NCBI RefSeq assembly: GCF_012910785.2
Contig: NZ_WTVH02000009.1
Location: forward strand, 372,001-436,000
Origin: Aromatoleum buckelii
GTDB lineage: Bacteria; Pseudomonadota; Gammaproteobacteria; Burkholderiales; Rhodocyclaceae
Direction: 5' to 3'
Length of the DNA stretch: 64,000 nucleotides
In this document: piece after piece, positions 36,078 through 44,823 of the stretch
Layout of the letters: each line of letters starts with the position of its first letter
Numbering within the stretch: the stretch's first letter is position 1
Program-made: the position numbers and the translations under genes
The notes under the pieces: model-generated
What the model was told of the DNA's origin: nothing
Databases searched by the model: none
Seen by the model: only the letters and a program-made list of their open reading frames with translations

Positions 36078-37523
36078 ATGAAACTTCACCCCGTTATCCT
36101 GTCCGGCGGCTCCGGCACGCGTCTGTGGCCGTTGTCCCGCGAGCAATATCCGAAACAGCTGCTGGCGCTGATCGGCGACGACACGATGCTGCAGCAGACG
36201 GCGCTTCGCCTCGCCGGTTTTTCCGGAGGCCTGCCGGTTTCCGACCAACCGCTCGTTGTGTGCAACGAGGAATACCGCTTCATCACGGCCGAGCAGATGC
36301 GGGCGGCTGGCTGCCCGACGAACCACATCCTGCTCGAACCCGTCGGACGCAATACCGCGCCGGCGCTGACGCTTGCCGCGCTGACGGTGCGGCGCGACAG
36401 CGACGACGGGGTGCTGCTCGTCATGCCGGCCGATCACGTCATCCGCGACCGCGAGGCTTTCCACCGCGCGGTCGACACGGGCATCGAAGCGGCGCTCGCC
36501 GGCGCGATGGTGACGTTCGGCATCGTGCCGGAGCGCGCCGAAACGGGCTACGGCTACATCGGTGTCGGCGACGAGGCGAGCCCAGGCGTTCACGCGGTCG
36601 CGTCCTTCGTCGAGAAACCCGACGCCGAGACGGCGGCCGAGTACGTCGCGAGCGGCGCGTACCTGTGGAACAGCGGCCTGTTCATGGTCAAGGCCGGCGT
36701 GTGGCTGAAGGCGCTCGGGCATTTCAATCCGGAAATGCTGGCCGCGTGCGAAGCAGCGCTCGAGACGGCCGGCCTTGATGCCGACTTCGTCAGGGTCGGT
36801 CGCGAGGCGTTCCAGGCGTGTCCGTCGGATTCGATCGACTACGCGGTCATGGAGAAGCTCGCGGCGACACCGGAACTGGGCATTGCGCCGCAGGTCGTGC
36901 CGATGTCGGTGGGGTGGTCGGATGTCGGGGCGTGGGACGCGCTGTGGACGCTCGCCGACAAGGATGACGACGGCAATTCCGGTCGTGGCGACGTGATGTT
37001 CGAGGGCACGACCGGGAGCCTCGTCCATGCGACGAGCCGGATGGTCGTGTGCCTCGGCGTCGACGGACTGGTGATCGTCGAGACGCCCGACGCGGTGATG
37101 GTCGCGCGCAAGGACCAGACGCAGGACGTCAAGAAAATCGTCGCGCGGCTCAAGTCCGACAGCCGCCCGCAGGCGCTGGCGCACCGCAAGATACACCGGC
37201 CGTGGGGCTGCTACGATTCGATCGACACCGGCGGCCGTTTCCAGGTCAAGCACATCGAGGTCAAGCCGGGCGCCTCGCTGAGTCTGCAGATGCACCATCA
37301 CCGGGCGGAACACTGGATCGTCGTGCGCGGCACAGCAAGAGTCACGCGCGGCGATGAAACTTTCCTGCTGTCCGAGAACCAGTCGACCTACATCCCGCTG
37401 GGCGTCACGCATCGCCTCGAAAACCCGGGGAAGATGCTGCTGGAGATGATCGAGGTGCAGTCGGGAAGTTACCTTGGCGAAGACGACATCGTGCGCTTCG
37501 ACGATACGTACGGGCGCAGCTGA
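36078..37523 (+). CDS. Mannose-1-phosphate guanylyltransferase / mannose-6-phosphate isomerase
   Basis: Bifunctional enzyme (ManC/CpsB/AlgA type) making GDP-mannose for exopolysaccharide or LPS. 481 residues: nucleotidyltransferase domain with GGSGTRLWPLSREQYPKQLL at residues 8-27 and FVEKPDAETA mid-domain. A C-terminal type II isomerase cupin carries RPWGCYDSIDTGGRF, LQMHHHRAEHWIVV and EIVEVQSG-like EMIEVQSGSYLGEDDI. ATG at 36078. It stands alone; no other sugar gene is adjacent. Confidence 0.93.
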   Translation: MKLHPVILSGGSGTRLWPLSREQYPKQLLALIGDDTMLQQTALRLAGFSGGLPVSDQPLVVCNEEYRFITAEQMRAAGCPTNHILLEPVGRNTAPALTLAALTVRRDSDDGVLLVMPADHVIRDREAFHRAVDTGIEAALAGAMVTFGIVPERAETGYGYIGVGDEASPGVHAVASFVEKPDAETAAEYVASGAYLWNSGLFMVKAGVWLKALGHFNPEMLAACEAALETAGLDADFVRVGREAFQACPSDSIDYAVMEKLAATPELGIAPQVVPMSVGWSDVGAWDALWTLADKDDDGNSGRGDVMFEGTTGSLVHATSRMVVCLGVDGLVIVETPDAVMVARKDQTQDVKKIVARLKSDSRPQALAHRKIHRPWGCYDSIDTGGRFQVKHIEVKPGASLSLQMHHHRAEHWIVVRGTARVTRGDETFLLSENQSTYIPLGVTHRLENPGKMLLEMIEVQSGSYLGEDDIVRFDDTYGRS

Positions 37524-37587
37524 AGAGAAGGTCTATTTGCGGCGGGCCGAACGTATCCCGCTCCGAGGTTCCGGCCTGCCGCGGTGC

Positions 37588-38385
37588 TTACCAGAGCTGC
37601 CACCAGGGCCGGGTGTCCTTCGGCCCGCCGGCGAAATAGGCGCTGTTCGGGAAGTTCTTGCGCATCACGCGGTCGGCGTCGTCGCGCAGCTCGGTCATGC
37701 CGAGCGTGTCGTAGCTTTTCACCAGCACGAACAGCGCTTCTTCGGCGGCGGGTGCCTGGGGATAGGTCTCGAGCGCAGTCCTGGCGCGGTTGACCGCCGC
37801 GACGTAGGCGCCACGGCGGTAGTAGTAGCGCGCGACGTGCACTTCATGGGCGGCAAGCGAATTGACGAGATATTGCATCCGCTGGCCTGCGTCTTCGGCG
37901 TAGCGGCTTTCCGGGAAACGCTTCACGAGCTGGCCGAAGGTGTCGAACGACTCCTGCGCGCCCTTCGGGTCGCGCTCGGAAAGATCCTGGTTGGACAGTC
38001 CGGCGAGCAGCCCGAGGTCTTCGTTGAACGTCGCGAGGCCTTTCAGATAGTAGGCGTAATCGGCATTCGGGTGATTCGGATGAAGCTTGATGAAGCGGTC
38101 CGCGGCGGCGATCGCGAGCGCCGGCTCGCCCGACTTGTACTGGGCGTATGCGACCTCGATCTGAGCCTGCTGCGCATAGCGCCCGTATGGATAGCGTGCT
38201 TCGAGTTTTTCGAAGAGCTTGATCGCCTGCTCGTATGCCCCTTCGTTCATGAAGGTTTTGGCTTCGGAGTAGAGACGCTGCGCGTTCCAGCCCGCCGTCT
38301 CGTCGATCTGTTCGGGCATCGAACCGCAACCACCGAGCAGCAGCGCGGCGATAACCGCTAAACTTCGAAAAGTGACCCTGGCCAT
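37588..38385 (-). CDS. bamD: Outer-membrane protein assembly lipoprotein BamD
   Basis: Essential lipoprotein of the BAM complex that inserts beta-barrel proteins into the outer membrane. 265 residues: signal peptide with lipobox LLGGC (Cys20), then five TPR-like repeats (YSEAKTFMNEGAYEQAIKLF, YPYGRYAQQAQIEVAYAQYK, YAEDAGQRMQYLVN). ATG at 38385. Divergent from rluD with a 13-bp gap, so the promoters must overlap the coding ends; this bamD-rluD arrangement is common in proteobacteria. Confidence 0.93.
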   Translation of the reverse strand: MARVTFRSLAVIAALLLGGCGSMPEQIDETAGWNAQRLYSEAKTFMNEGAYEQAIKLFEKLEARYPYGRYAQQAQIEVAYAQYKSGEPALAIAAADRFIKLHPNHPNADYAYYLKGLATFNEDLGLLAGLSNQDLSERDPKGAQESFDTFGQLVKRFPESRYAEDAGQRMQYLVNSLAAHEVHVARYYYRRGAYVAAVNRARTALETYPQAPAAEEALFVLVKSYDTLGMTELRDDADRVMRKNFPNSAYFAGGPKDTRPWWQLW

Positions 38386-38398
38386 CAAAAAGACTCGC

Positions 38399-39361
38399 GT
38401 GAATGAACCGGACGATTATAGCCCACAGGATGCGGCGCCTTTGCACCACCGCTTGACGATTCCGGCCGACTGCGCCGGGTTGCGGCTCGACCAGGCGCTG
38501 GCGCGGCTGTTTCCGTCCCATTCGCGCAGCCGCCTGCAGGGGTGGCTGAAATCCGGCCGGGTAAGCCTCGACGGCGACCAGCCCGATGCCAAGTTCAAGG
38601 TCTGGGGCGGGGAGTCGCTCGAGGTCGACGCGGCTCCGCCGCCCGAAGCCGCTGCCGAAGCGCCCCAAGACATTCCGCTCGTGGTCGTGCACGAAGACGA
38701 GGAAATCCTGGTCATCGACAAGCCGGTCGGGCTGGTGGTCCATCCGGGCAGCGGAAACTGGAGCGGCACGCTCCTGAACGCGCTGCTGCATCACGCACCG
38801 CAACTGGCGGCCGTGCCGCGGGCCGGCATCGTCCACCGGCTCGACAAGGACACCAGCGGCCTGCTGGTTGTCGCGAAAACGCTGGAAAGTCAGACTGCCC
38901 TCGTGCGCCAGCTGCAGGCGCGCACCGTCAGGCGCCACTACCTTGCGCTGGTGCACCGCGCCGTCGCGGGACCGGGCATGGTCGAGGCGCCGATTGGCCG
39001 TCACCCGACCCAGCGTACGCGGATGGCGGTCGTGCAGTCGGGGCGAGCTGCGGTGACCCGCTATCGTCCGCGGGAGCGCTTCGCGCGCGCGACGCTTGTC
39101 GAGTGCCAGCTCGAAACCGGGCGTACGCATCAGATCCGCGTCCACATGGCGCACATCGGCCATCCCTTGGTCGGCGACGCGACTTATGGATTGCGCCGCA
39201 GCGGCAGCCCGGTGCTCGACGCGTTCGCGCGGCAGGCGTTGCATGCTTTCCGGCTCGGCCTGCTGCATCCGGCAAGCGGCGCCGAGATGACTTGGGAATC
39301 GCCGCTCGCCGAGGATTTCGAAGCGCTGCTGGCGAGCCTGCGCGAGGAGTCCGCGGCGTGA
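38399..39361 (+). CDS. rluD: 23S rRNA pseudouridine synthase RluD
   Basis: Makes pseudouridines in helix 69 of 23S rRNA. 320 residues from the GTG at 38399 (a GTG at 38372 would overlap bamD). An N-terminal S4 RNA-binding domain (LRLDQALARLFPSHSRSRLQGWL) is followed by the catalytic domain with the aspartate in GIVHRLDKDTSGLLVVAKT and ETGRTHQIRVHMAHIGHPLVGD. The stop overlaps the start of pgeF by 4 bp. Confidence 0.92.
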   Translation: MNEPDDYSPQDAAPLHHRLTIPADCAGLRLDQALARLFPSHSRSRLQGWLKSGRVSLDGDQPDAKFKVWGGESLEVDAAPPPEAAAEAPQDIPLVVVHEDEEILVIDKPVGLVVHPGSGNWSGTLLNALLHHAPQLAAVPRAGIVHRLDKDTSGLLVVAKTLESQTALVRQLQARTVRRHYLALVHRAVAGPGMVEAPIGRHPTQRTRMAVVQSGRAAVTRYRPRERFARATLVECQLETGRTHQIRVHMAHIGHPLVGDATYGLRRSGSPVLDAFARQALHAFRLGLLHPASGAEMTWESPLAEDFEALLASLREESAA

Positions 39362-40092
39362 CGGAGGACTGGATCGAGCCGGACTGGCCGGCCCCGCCGC
39401 GCGTGCGCGGGCTCGTGACGACGCGCAACGGCGGGGTCAGCACGGGGCCGTACGCGAGCATGAATGTCGGCCTGAACGTCGGCGATTCGGTCGCCGACGT
39501 GCGACGCAATCGGGCCCTGCTTCGGAAGTGCCTGCCCGACGAGCCGGCGTGGCTCGAGCAGGTGCATGGCGTCGCGGTCGCGGACGCCGACGACATCGGC
39601 GCTCCGGCCTGCGCCGATGCGTCGGTCGCCAGGCGGCCCGGCGCGGTATGCGCCGTGATGACGGCCGATTGTCTCCCGGTGCTCTTCTGCAATGACGAAG
39701 GCAGCGTCGTCGCAGCGGCCCATGCGGGCTGGCGCGGTCTTGCCGCAGGGGTGCTGGATGCGACGGTGGCCCGCATGGGCGTACCGGCTGCGACCGTGAT
39801 GGCATGGCTGGGTCCGGCGATCGGGCCAGCGGCTTTCGAGGTTGGCGACGAAGTTCGGGCGGCATTCCTCGCGACCGATCCAGCCACCGCGATCGCCTTT
39901 CGGCGTGCCGGGGGAGCCGGCAAGTGGACGGCCGATCTCTTTCTGCTCGCGCGTCTGCGTCTGGCCGCGCTCGGCGTCTCGCGCGCGTACGGCGGCGGTC
40001 TTTGCACTTATGCCGAACGGGAGCGTTTTTTTTCCTACCGGAGGGAGGGTATCACGGGGCGCTTTGTGTCAATGGTATGGTTGGCACCTTAG
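39358..40092 (+). CDS. pgeF: Laccase-domain purine nucleoside phosphorylase / polyphenol oxidase (YfiH family)
   Basis: Multi-copper-like cytosolic enzyme of the YfiH family, reported as a purine nucleoside phosphorylase and as an editor of peptidoglycan precursors. 244 residues. Metal/active-site residues are visible in EQVHGVAV, MTADCLPVLF and AAAHAGWRGLAAGV; GGLCTYAERERFFSYRREG closes the fold. GTG start at 39358 inside the rluD stop (GTGA), indicating translational coupling; rluD-yfiH pairing is widespread. Confidence 0.9.
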   Translation: MTEDWIEPDWPAPPRVRGLVTTRNGGVSTGPYASMNVGLNVGDSVADVRRNRALLRKCLPDEPAWLEQVHGVAVADADDIGAPACADASVARRPGAVCAVMTADCLPVLFCNDEGSVVAAAHAGWRGLAAGVLDATVARMGVPAATVMAWLGPAIGPAAFEVGDEVRAAFLATDPATAIAFRRAGGAGKWTADLFLLARLRLAALGVSRAYGGGLCTYAERERFFSYRREGITGRFVSMVWLAP

Positions 40093-40111
40093 CCCGAACG
40101 CATGATCCGTA

Positions 40112-40333
40112 CTATTGATCGGGGTTGGAATCGGCATCGCGGGCGTCTGTTTCTTCTGCTCCGCGGCGCTTGCGTGCGCTCCGGCGCCGTGCCGGCGTCC
40201 CGAACAGCCAGAGGAAAAGGGCTAGCGGTCCCACCCCCCAGAATATGAAAGTGAGCACGCCGCCAATCACCGTGGTGTCGGAAATGGCAGCAAGCAGAAC
40301 CACGTATAACCAGGCGATGGCGACTATGTACAT
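40112..40333 (-). CDS. Small membrane protein of unknown function
   Basis: 73 residues with two hydrophobic segments (YIVAIAWLYVVLLAAI and IGGVLTFIFWGVGPLALFLWLF), then a basic/acidic tail RRRSARKRR and EETDARDAD. Start at the ATG at 40333. Small two-helix proteins like this are common beside PHA genes in related genomes, but I cannot assign a function. It converges with pgeF. Confidence 0.6.
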   Translation of the reverse strand: MYIVAIAWLYVVLLAAISDTTVIGGVLTFIFWGVGPLALFLWLFGTPARRRSARKRRGAEETDARDADSNPDQ

Positions 40334-40461
40334 GACTGCCGATTCTACCCGGCTTGTGCCCGCGGCCCCATGCCCGGCAAGTAGCGTGGAAGGACGGCAT
40401 ACCACCAGGGTCACCGCGGCATGCCCGCAAGCAGGCCGGACCCAGGCCTCAGGAGGGGCGG

Positions 40462-42204
40462 ATGTCTGATTCGGAAGACAAGCAGGCTAACGCAGCGGTT
40501 CAGGGAATGCTGCAGTTCGGCCAGGCCATGATGCAGAACTTCTTCGACGCCGTGGGGCGGCAGCAGGCCGCGATGCAGGACAGCTCCGGCGCAACGGTCC
40601 AGCGGCTTCCGTTGCCGGAAGCGGAGGAACTCAGCCGCATGCAACAGCAGTTCGCCGAGCGGCACGCGGCGCTGTGGTCTGCGCTGCTGCAGCGCAAACC
40701 CGGCGAGCAGGCGGCACCGATCGTCGAACCGCCCCCTGGCGACCGCCGGTTTTCGTCGCCAGAGTGGGCATCGAGTCCGGTGTTCGATTACGTCCGGCAG
40801 GCGTACCTGTTGAACTCCGAATTCCTCCAGCAGGTTTCCGACGCGGTGCCGATGGCCGATGGGCGGGCCAAGTCGAGGGTGCAGTTTCTCACGCGGCAGT
40901 ATATCGACGCGCTAGCGCCGTCGAACTTCGCCGCAACCAATCCCGAATTCATCAAGACGGCACTCGAGACCAAGGGCGAAAGCATCACGAAAGGGCTGAA
41001 GAACCTGATCGCGGATCTCGAAAAAGGGCGCATTTCGATGACCGACGAGGCGGCGTTCGAAGTCGGCCGCAATCTGGCCGTCACGCCCGGCGCGGTCATT
41101 CACGAGAACGAGCTCGTTCAGCTGATCCAGTACGCGCCGCTCACCGACAAGGTGGCGCAGGTCCCGCTGCTGATCGTTCCGCCGAGCATCAACAAGTATT
41201 ACGTGCTGGATCTGCAGCCGGAAAATTCCCTCGTGCGCTTCGCCGTCGAGCAGGGTTTCACGGTGTTCCTGGTGTCCTGGAAGAACGTCGGGCCGGAGGG
41301 CGGGCATTTCACGTGGGACGATTACGTCGACAAAGGCGTGCTGACCTCGCTCGACGTCGTACGTGCAGTGACGCGCGTCAAAAAGCCCAACGTGCTCGGT
41401 TTCTGTGTCGGCGGCACGATCCTGTCGGCAGCCCTTGCGGTCGCGCGAGGCCGCGGCGAGGAGCCGGTCGAGAGCGTGACGCTGATGACGACGCTGCTCG
41501 ATTTCGCCGACGCCGGGGAGCTCGCTTGTCTCGTCGACGAAGCGAGCGTCGCGGCGCGTGAAGCGGCGATCGGCAAAGGCGGGCTGCTCAAGGGGCAGGA
41601 ACTGGCCAACGTCTTTTCCTCGCTGCGCGCCAACGACCTGATCTGGCAGTACGTCGTCGGCAATTATCTGAAGGGCAGTACGCCGCCGCCCTTCGACCTG
41701 CTGTACTGGAATTCGGACAGTACGAACCTGCCGGGACCGTTCCTAACGTGGTACCTGCGCAACATGTACCTTGAAAACAACCTCCGCGTGCCGGGCAAGC
41801 TCAAAGTGCTCGGCGTCAAGGTTGATCTCGGCAAGGTGGATGTGCCCGCCTATCTGCTCGCGACTCGCGAGGACCACATCGTGCCGTGGAAAGGCGCATA
41901 CCTGTCGCGCGGTCTGCTCGGAGGCGATACGACTTTCGTGCTGGGTGCGAGCGGGCATATCGCCGGAGCGATCAATCCCGCATCGAAGAATCGCCGCAGC
42001 TTCTGGGTCAATCCTTCCACCGCCGCCGATCCCGACGAATGGCTGGAGGGTGCCGATGAACGCAAGGGCAGCTGGTGGCTGCACTGGATCGAGTGGCTGA
42101 AGCTGCGCGGCGGCAAGCAGGTGGCGGCACGCGGGCGCCTCGGCAATGCGACATACAAACCGACCGAGCCTGCTCCGGGCCGGTACGTGAAGGAAAAGGC
42201 CTGA
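40462..42204 (+). CDS. phaC: Class I polyhydroxyalkanoate synthase
   Basis: Polymerises (R)-3-hydroxybutyryl-CoA into PHB on granules. 580 residues, class I length. Nucleophile Cys315 in the lipase-like box GFCVGGTIL; later aspartate and histidine regions YLLATREDHIVPW and GASGHIAGAINP complete the triad. Class I segments PSINKYYVLDLQPENSLVRF and NDLIWQYVVGNYLKG are present. The start is the ATG at 40462 with AGGAGGGG three bases upstream; 36 codons of open frame before it are not family-like. phaB follows after 105 bp. Confidence 0.95.
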   Translation: MSDSEDKQANAAVQGMLQFGQAMMQNFFDAVGRQQAAMQDSSGATVQRLPLPEAEELSRMQQQFAERHAALWSALLQRKPGEQAAPIVEPPPGDRRFSSPEWASSPVFDYVRQAYLLNSEFLQQVSDAVPMADGRAKSRVQFLTRQYIDALAPSNFAATNPEFIKTALETKGESITKGLKNLIADLEKGRISMTDEAAFEVGRNLAVTPGAVIHENELVQLIQYAPLTDKVAQVPLLIVPPSINKYYVLDLQPENSLVRFAVEQGFTVFLVSWKNVGPEGGHFTWDDYVDKGVLTSLDVVRAVTRVKKPNVLGFCVGGTILSAALAVARGRGEEPVESVTLMTTLLDFADAGELACLVDEASVAAREAAIGKGGLLKGQELANVFSSLRANDLIWQYVVGNYLKGSTPPPFDLLYWNSDSTNLPGPFLTWYLRNMYLENNLRVPGKLKVLGVKVDLGKVDVPAYLLATREDHIVPWKGAYLSRGLLGGDTTFVLGASGHIAGAINPASKNRRSFWVNPSTAADPDEWLEGADERKGSWWLHWIEWLKLRGGKQVAARGRLGNATYKPTEPAPGRYVKEKA

Positions 42205-42233
42205 CGCCAGAGCCGACAAGAAGAATCAGCTCG

Positions 42234-42260
42234 CGGCAGCGGTTACGGGGGGCGCTGCCG
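42234..42260 (+). other. Intercistronic hairpin between phaC and phaB
   Basis: Perfect 8-bp stem CGGCAGCG / CGCTGCCG with an 11-nt loop and no U-run; probably a stabiliser or attenuator between synthase and reductase. Confidence 0.4.
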
Positions 42261-42309
42261 GGCATTGTTACAGACCCTTCGAGAGATGAAACGGGAGAGG
42301 AGTTAGAAC

Positions 42310-43050
42310 ATGGCAAGAGTTGCACTGGTAACGGGAGGCATGGGTGGCCTGGGTGAAGCGGTCTGCATCAAGCTCGCGGCGCTCGGCTACCGCGTGGTGA
42401 CCACGCATTCGCCCGGTAACGCGAAAGCCGGCGAATGGCTGCAGACGATGAACAACATGGGTTACGGCTTCCGTGCCTTTCCCTGCGACGTGTCGGATTT
42501 CGATTCGGCCCGGAGCTGCGTCGAAACGGTGACGAAGGAGGTCGGCGCGGTGGACGTGCTGGTCAATAACGCCGGCATCACCCGCGACATGACGTTCCGC
42601 AAGATGACCAAGGCGGACTGGGATGCGGTGATCTCGACCAACCTCGACAGCGTGTTCAACATGACCAAGCAGGTCATGGACGGAATGGTCGAGCGCAAGT
42701 GGGGTCGGGTCATCAACGTGTCGTCGGTCAATGGCCAGAAGGGCGCGTTCGGCCAGACCAACTACTCCGCGGCCAAGGCCGGGATGCACGGATTCACGAA
42801 GGCGCTGGCACTGGAAGTGGCTCGTTCCGGCGTGACCGTCAACACGATCTCGCCCGGTTATATCGGCACCAAGATGGTTATGGCGATCCCGCAGGAGATC
42901 CTCGATACCAAGATCCTGCCGCAGATCCCGGTGGCGCGCCTGGGCAAGCCGGAAGAAATCGCGGGGCTGGTGGCCTACCTGTCGTCCGAGGAGGCGGCCT
43001 TCGTCACCGGCGCCAATATCTCGATCAACGGCGGTCAGCACATGTTCTGA
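42310..43050 (+). CDS. phaB: Acetoacetyl-CoA reductase (first copy)
   Basis: NADPH-dependent reduction of acetoacetyl-CoA to (R)-3-hydroxybutyryl-CoA for PHB. 246-residue short-chain dehydrogenase: cofactor site TGGMGGLGEAV near residue 8, NNAGITRD, and the catalytic Ser-Tyr-Lys in NVSSVNGQKGAFGQTNYSAAKAG. The C-terminus ISINGGQHMF is PhaB-like. ATG at 42310 behind GAGAGGAG. A strong terminator follows at 43074. Confidence 0.94.
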   Translation: MARVALVTGGMGGLGEAVCIKLAALGYRVVTTHSPGNAKAGEWLQTMNNMGYGFRAFPCDVSDFDSARSCVETVTKEVGAVDVLVNNAGITRDMTFRKMTKADWDAVISTNLDSVFNMTKQVMDGMVERKWGRVINVSSVNGQKGAFGQTNYSAAKAGMHGFTKALALEVARSGVTVNTISPGYIGTKMVMAIPQEILDTKILPQIPVARLGKPEEIAGLVAYLSSEEAAFVTGANISINGGQHMF

Positions 43051-43073
43051 GCAAGGTCCGCAAGGTTCGAGGA

Positions 43074-43107
43074 CGGCGTGTTCCGGCAGCAGGAGCACGC
43101 CGTTTTT
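43074..43107 (+). terminator. Rho-independent terminator after the first phaB
   Basis: 11-bp stem CGGCGTGTTCC / GGAGCACGCCG (one G-U), 7-nt loop, then TTTTT. It separates phaC-phaB from the second phaB. Confidence 0.85.
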
Positions 43108-43112
43108 ACTTA

Positions 43113-43149
43113 TTGCATTGCAGCATCATGCAACAAATGTGCTTATAAT
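43113..43149 (+). promoter_or_regulatory. Promoter of the second phaB with TGCA-rich dyad (possible PhaR operator)
   Basis: A perfect -10 TATAAT lies at 43144-43149. The -35 region is poor but is covered by TTGCAT - 9 bp - ATGCAA (43113-43133), a dyad with further TGCAGCA inside. PhaR proteins bind TGC-rich sites at PHA gene promoters, and phaR is encoded just downstream. Repression by PhaR is inference. Confidence 0.5.
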
Positions 43150-43272
43150 CCTCCCGCTAGTGGTATCCGCGTCCCGGGGTGCCGCCTGTCAGCCAACCGA
43201 AGAGCGGGGCAGCCGGCGAAGGCGCGACTGCCTGTGATTCCTCATCACCCAATTGCAGCAAGAGGATTGCAA

Positions 43273-44013
43273 ATGAATCAGAAAGTCGCACTCGTCACCG
43301 GCGCCATGGGCGGCCTGGGTACCGCGATCTGCCAGGCGCTGGCAAAGGACGGAATGAAGGTCGTGGCCAATTGTCTCCCGGGCTTCCCGCAGAAGGATGA
43401 GTGGCTGGGACGGCAGAAGGAGCTCGGCTTCGATTTCATCGCAGCCGAAGGTGACGTGTCCGACTATGACTCCTGTCGCGCGATGGTGGCGAAGATCGAG
43501 GCCGACGTCGGCGCGATCGACGTGCTGGTGAACAACGCCGGGATCACCCGCGACAAGTTCTTCCCGAAGATGGAAAAAGCGCAGTGGGATGCGGTCATCA
43601 ACACCAATCTCAACAGCCTCTTCAACGTCACCCACCACATCTCGCCGAAGATGGCAGAACGGGGCTATGGGCGGATCATCAATATTTCTTCGGTGAACGG
43701 CGTCAAGGGCCAGGCCGGCCAGGCCAACTACTCGACCGCGAAGGCGGGCGTGCTCGGCTTCACCAAAGCGCTTGCCGCGGAACTGGCAACGAAAGGCGTG
43801 ACCGTCAATGCGATCGCGCCGGGCTATATCGGCACCGAGATGGTGATGGCGATCCGCGAAGACATCCGCCAGGGCATCATCGACAGCGTACCGATGAAGC
43901 GCCTGGGCAAGCCGGAAGAAATCGGCGCCCTGTGCTCCTACCTGTCTTCCGACCTGGCTGGCTACGTCACGGGCGCGACGATCAATATCAACGGCGGCCT
44001 CCACATGTGCTGA
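43273..44013 (+). CDS. phaB: Acetoacetyl-CoA reductase (second copy)
   Basis: Second PhaB paralogue, 246 residues, same fold: TGAMGGLGTAI, NNAGITRDKFF, ISSVNGVKGQAGQANYSTAKAG, and the C-terminal end INGGLHMC. It differs from the first copy across the protein, so duplication is not recent. It has its own promoter and terminator, unlike the first copy, which is read with phaC, so the two may serve different conditions. ATG at 43273. Confidence 0.93.
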   Translation: MNQKVALVTGAMGGLGTAICQALAKDGMKVVANCLPGFPQKDEWLGRQKELGFDFIAAEGDVSDYDSCRAMVAKIEADVGAIDVLVNNAGITRDKFFPKMEKAQWDAVINTNLNSLFNVTHHISPKMAERGYGRIINISSVNGVKGQAGQANYSTAKAGVLGFTKALAAELATKGVTVNAIAPGYIGTEMVMAIREDIRQGIIDSVPMKRLGKPEEIGALCSYLSSDLAGYVTGATININGGLHMC

Positions 44014-44046
44014 TGCAGCATCCGAAGCCTGTGGATGATTGCGAAC

Positions 44047-44069
44047 CCCCGCCGAATGGCGGGGTTTTT
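44047..44069 (+). terminator. Rho-independent terminator after the second phaB
   Basis: CCCCGCC - GAAT - GGCGGGG followed by TTTTT; 7-bp perfect stem. Confidence 0.88.
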
Positions 44070-44084
44070 CTTTCGGCAGCGCGG

Positions 44085-44090
44085 TATAAT
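44085..44090 (+). promoter_or_regulatory. -10 element of the phaR promoter
   Basis: Perfect TATAAT, 46 bp before the phaR start and just after the terminator; no good -35 at 16-18 bp (overlaps the terminator T-run). Confidence 0.5.
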
Positions 44091-44135
44091 TTTTTTACAG
44101 AGCGGAATCGACCGCCGTCGAGGAGAAAAGCGAAT

Positions 44136-44768
44136 ATGGCCGAGCAAGGGCGCCTGATCAAGAAGTACCCGAACCGCCGTTTGTATGATACTCGGACCAG
44201 CTCGTACATCACGCTGGCCGACGTCAAGGAACTGGTGCTCAGCCGCGAAGAATTCCAGGTGGTCGATGCAAAAACCACTGAGGACCTGACGCGCAGCATC
44301 CTGCTCCAGATCATCCTCGAAGAAGAAGCCGGCGGCGCGCCGATGTTCACCAGCGATCTTCTTGCCCACATGATCCGCTTCTACGGCAACGCCACCCAGG
44401 GAATGATGGGGAAGTACCTCGAGAACAACATCAAGGCCTTTACTGAAATGCAGGGAAAGCTGCAGGAACAGGCGCAGGCAATCTACGGCGAGAACAGCCC
44501 GATCAGCCAGGACCTGTGGGCGCAGTTCCTGAATTTCCAGGGCCCTGCGCTGCAAAGCGTGATGGGCACCTACGTCGAGCAGAGCAAGAAGATGTTCTCC
44601 CAGATGCAGGAGCAGATCGAGAGCCAGACCCGCAATATCTTCACCGGATTCCCGTTCCCCAGCTACGCTCCTGCGGGCAAGGACGAGACGGGTGCGAAAA
44701 CGGCCACCGAAACCGAGATGCCGGCAGAAAAACCCACGGGCAAGGGCGGCCGCGCCACCCAGAAATAA
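44136..44768 (+). CDS. phaR: PHA synthesis repressor PhaR
   Basis: DNA- and PHB-binding repressor that keeps phasin and PHA genes off until polymer appears. 210 residues: the N-terminal PHB/DNA-binding domain has the signature [21 protein letters not shown] (about residues 9-29), followed by [20 protein letters not shown]. The C-terminal half is helical and Gln-rich ([12 protein letters not shown]). ATG at 44136 after AGGAG. It lies behind its own terminator-promoter pair. Confidence 0.94.
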   Translation: MAEQGRLIKKYPNRRLYDTRTSSYITLADVKELVLSREEFQVVDAKTTEDLTRSILLQIILEEEAGGAPMFTSDLLAHMIRFYGNATQGMMGKYLENNIKAFTEMQGKLQEQAQAIYGENSPISQDLWAQFLNFQGPALQSVMGTYVEQSKKMFSQMQEQIESQTRNIFTGFPFPSYAPAGKDETGAKTATETEMPAEKPTGKGGRATQK

Positions 44769-44823
44769 GGCGAACCCGGCCCGCGGCCACGATCGAGGAC
44801 CGCAGAGGGGTTCAACAGAGAGC

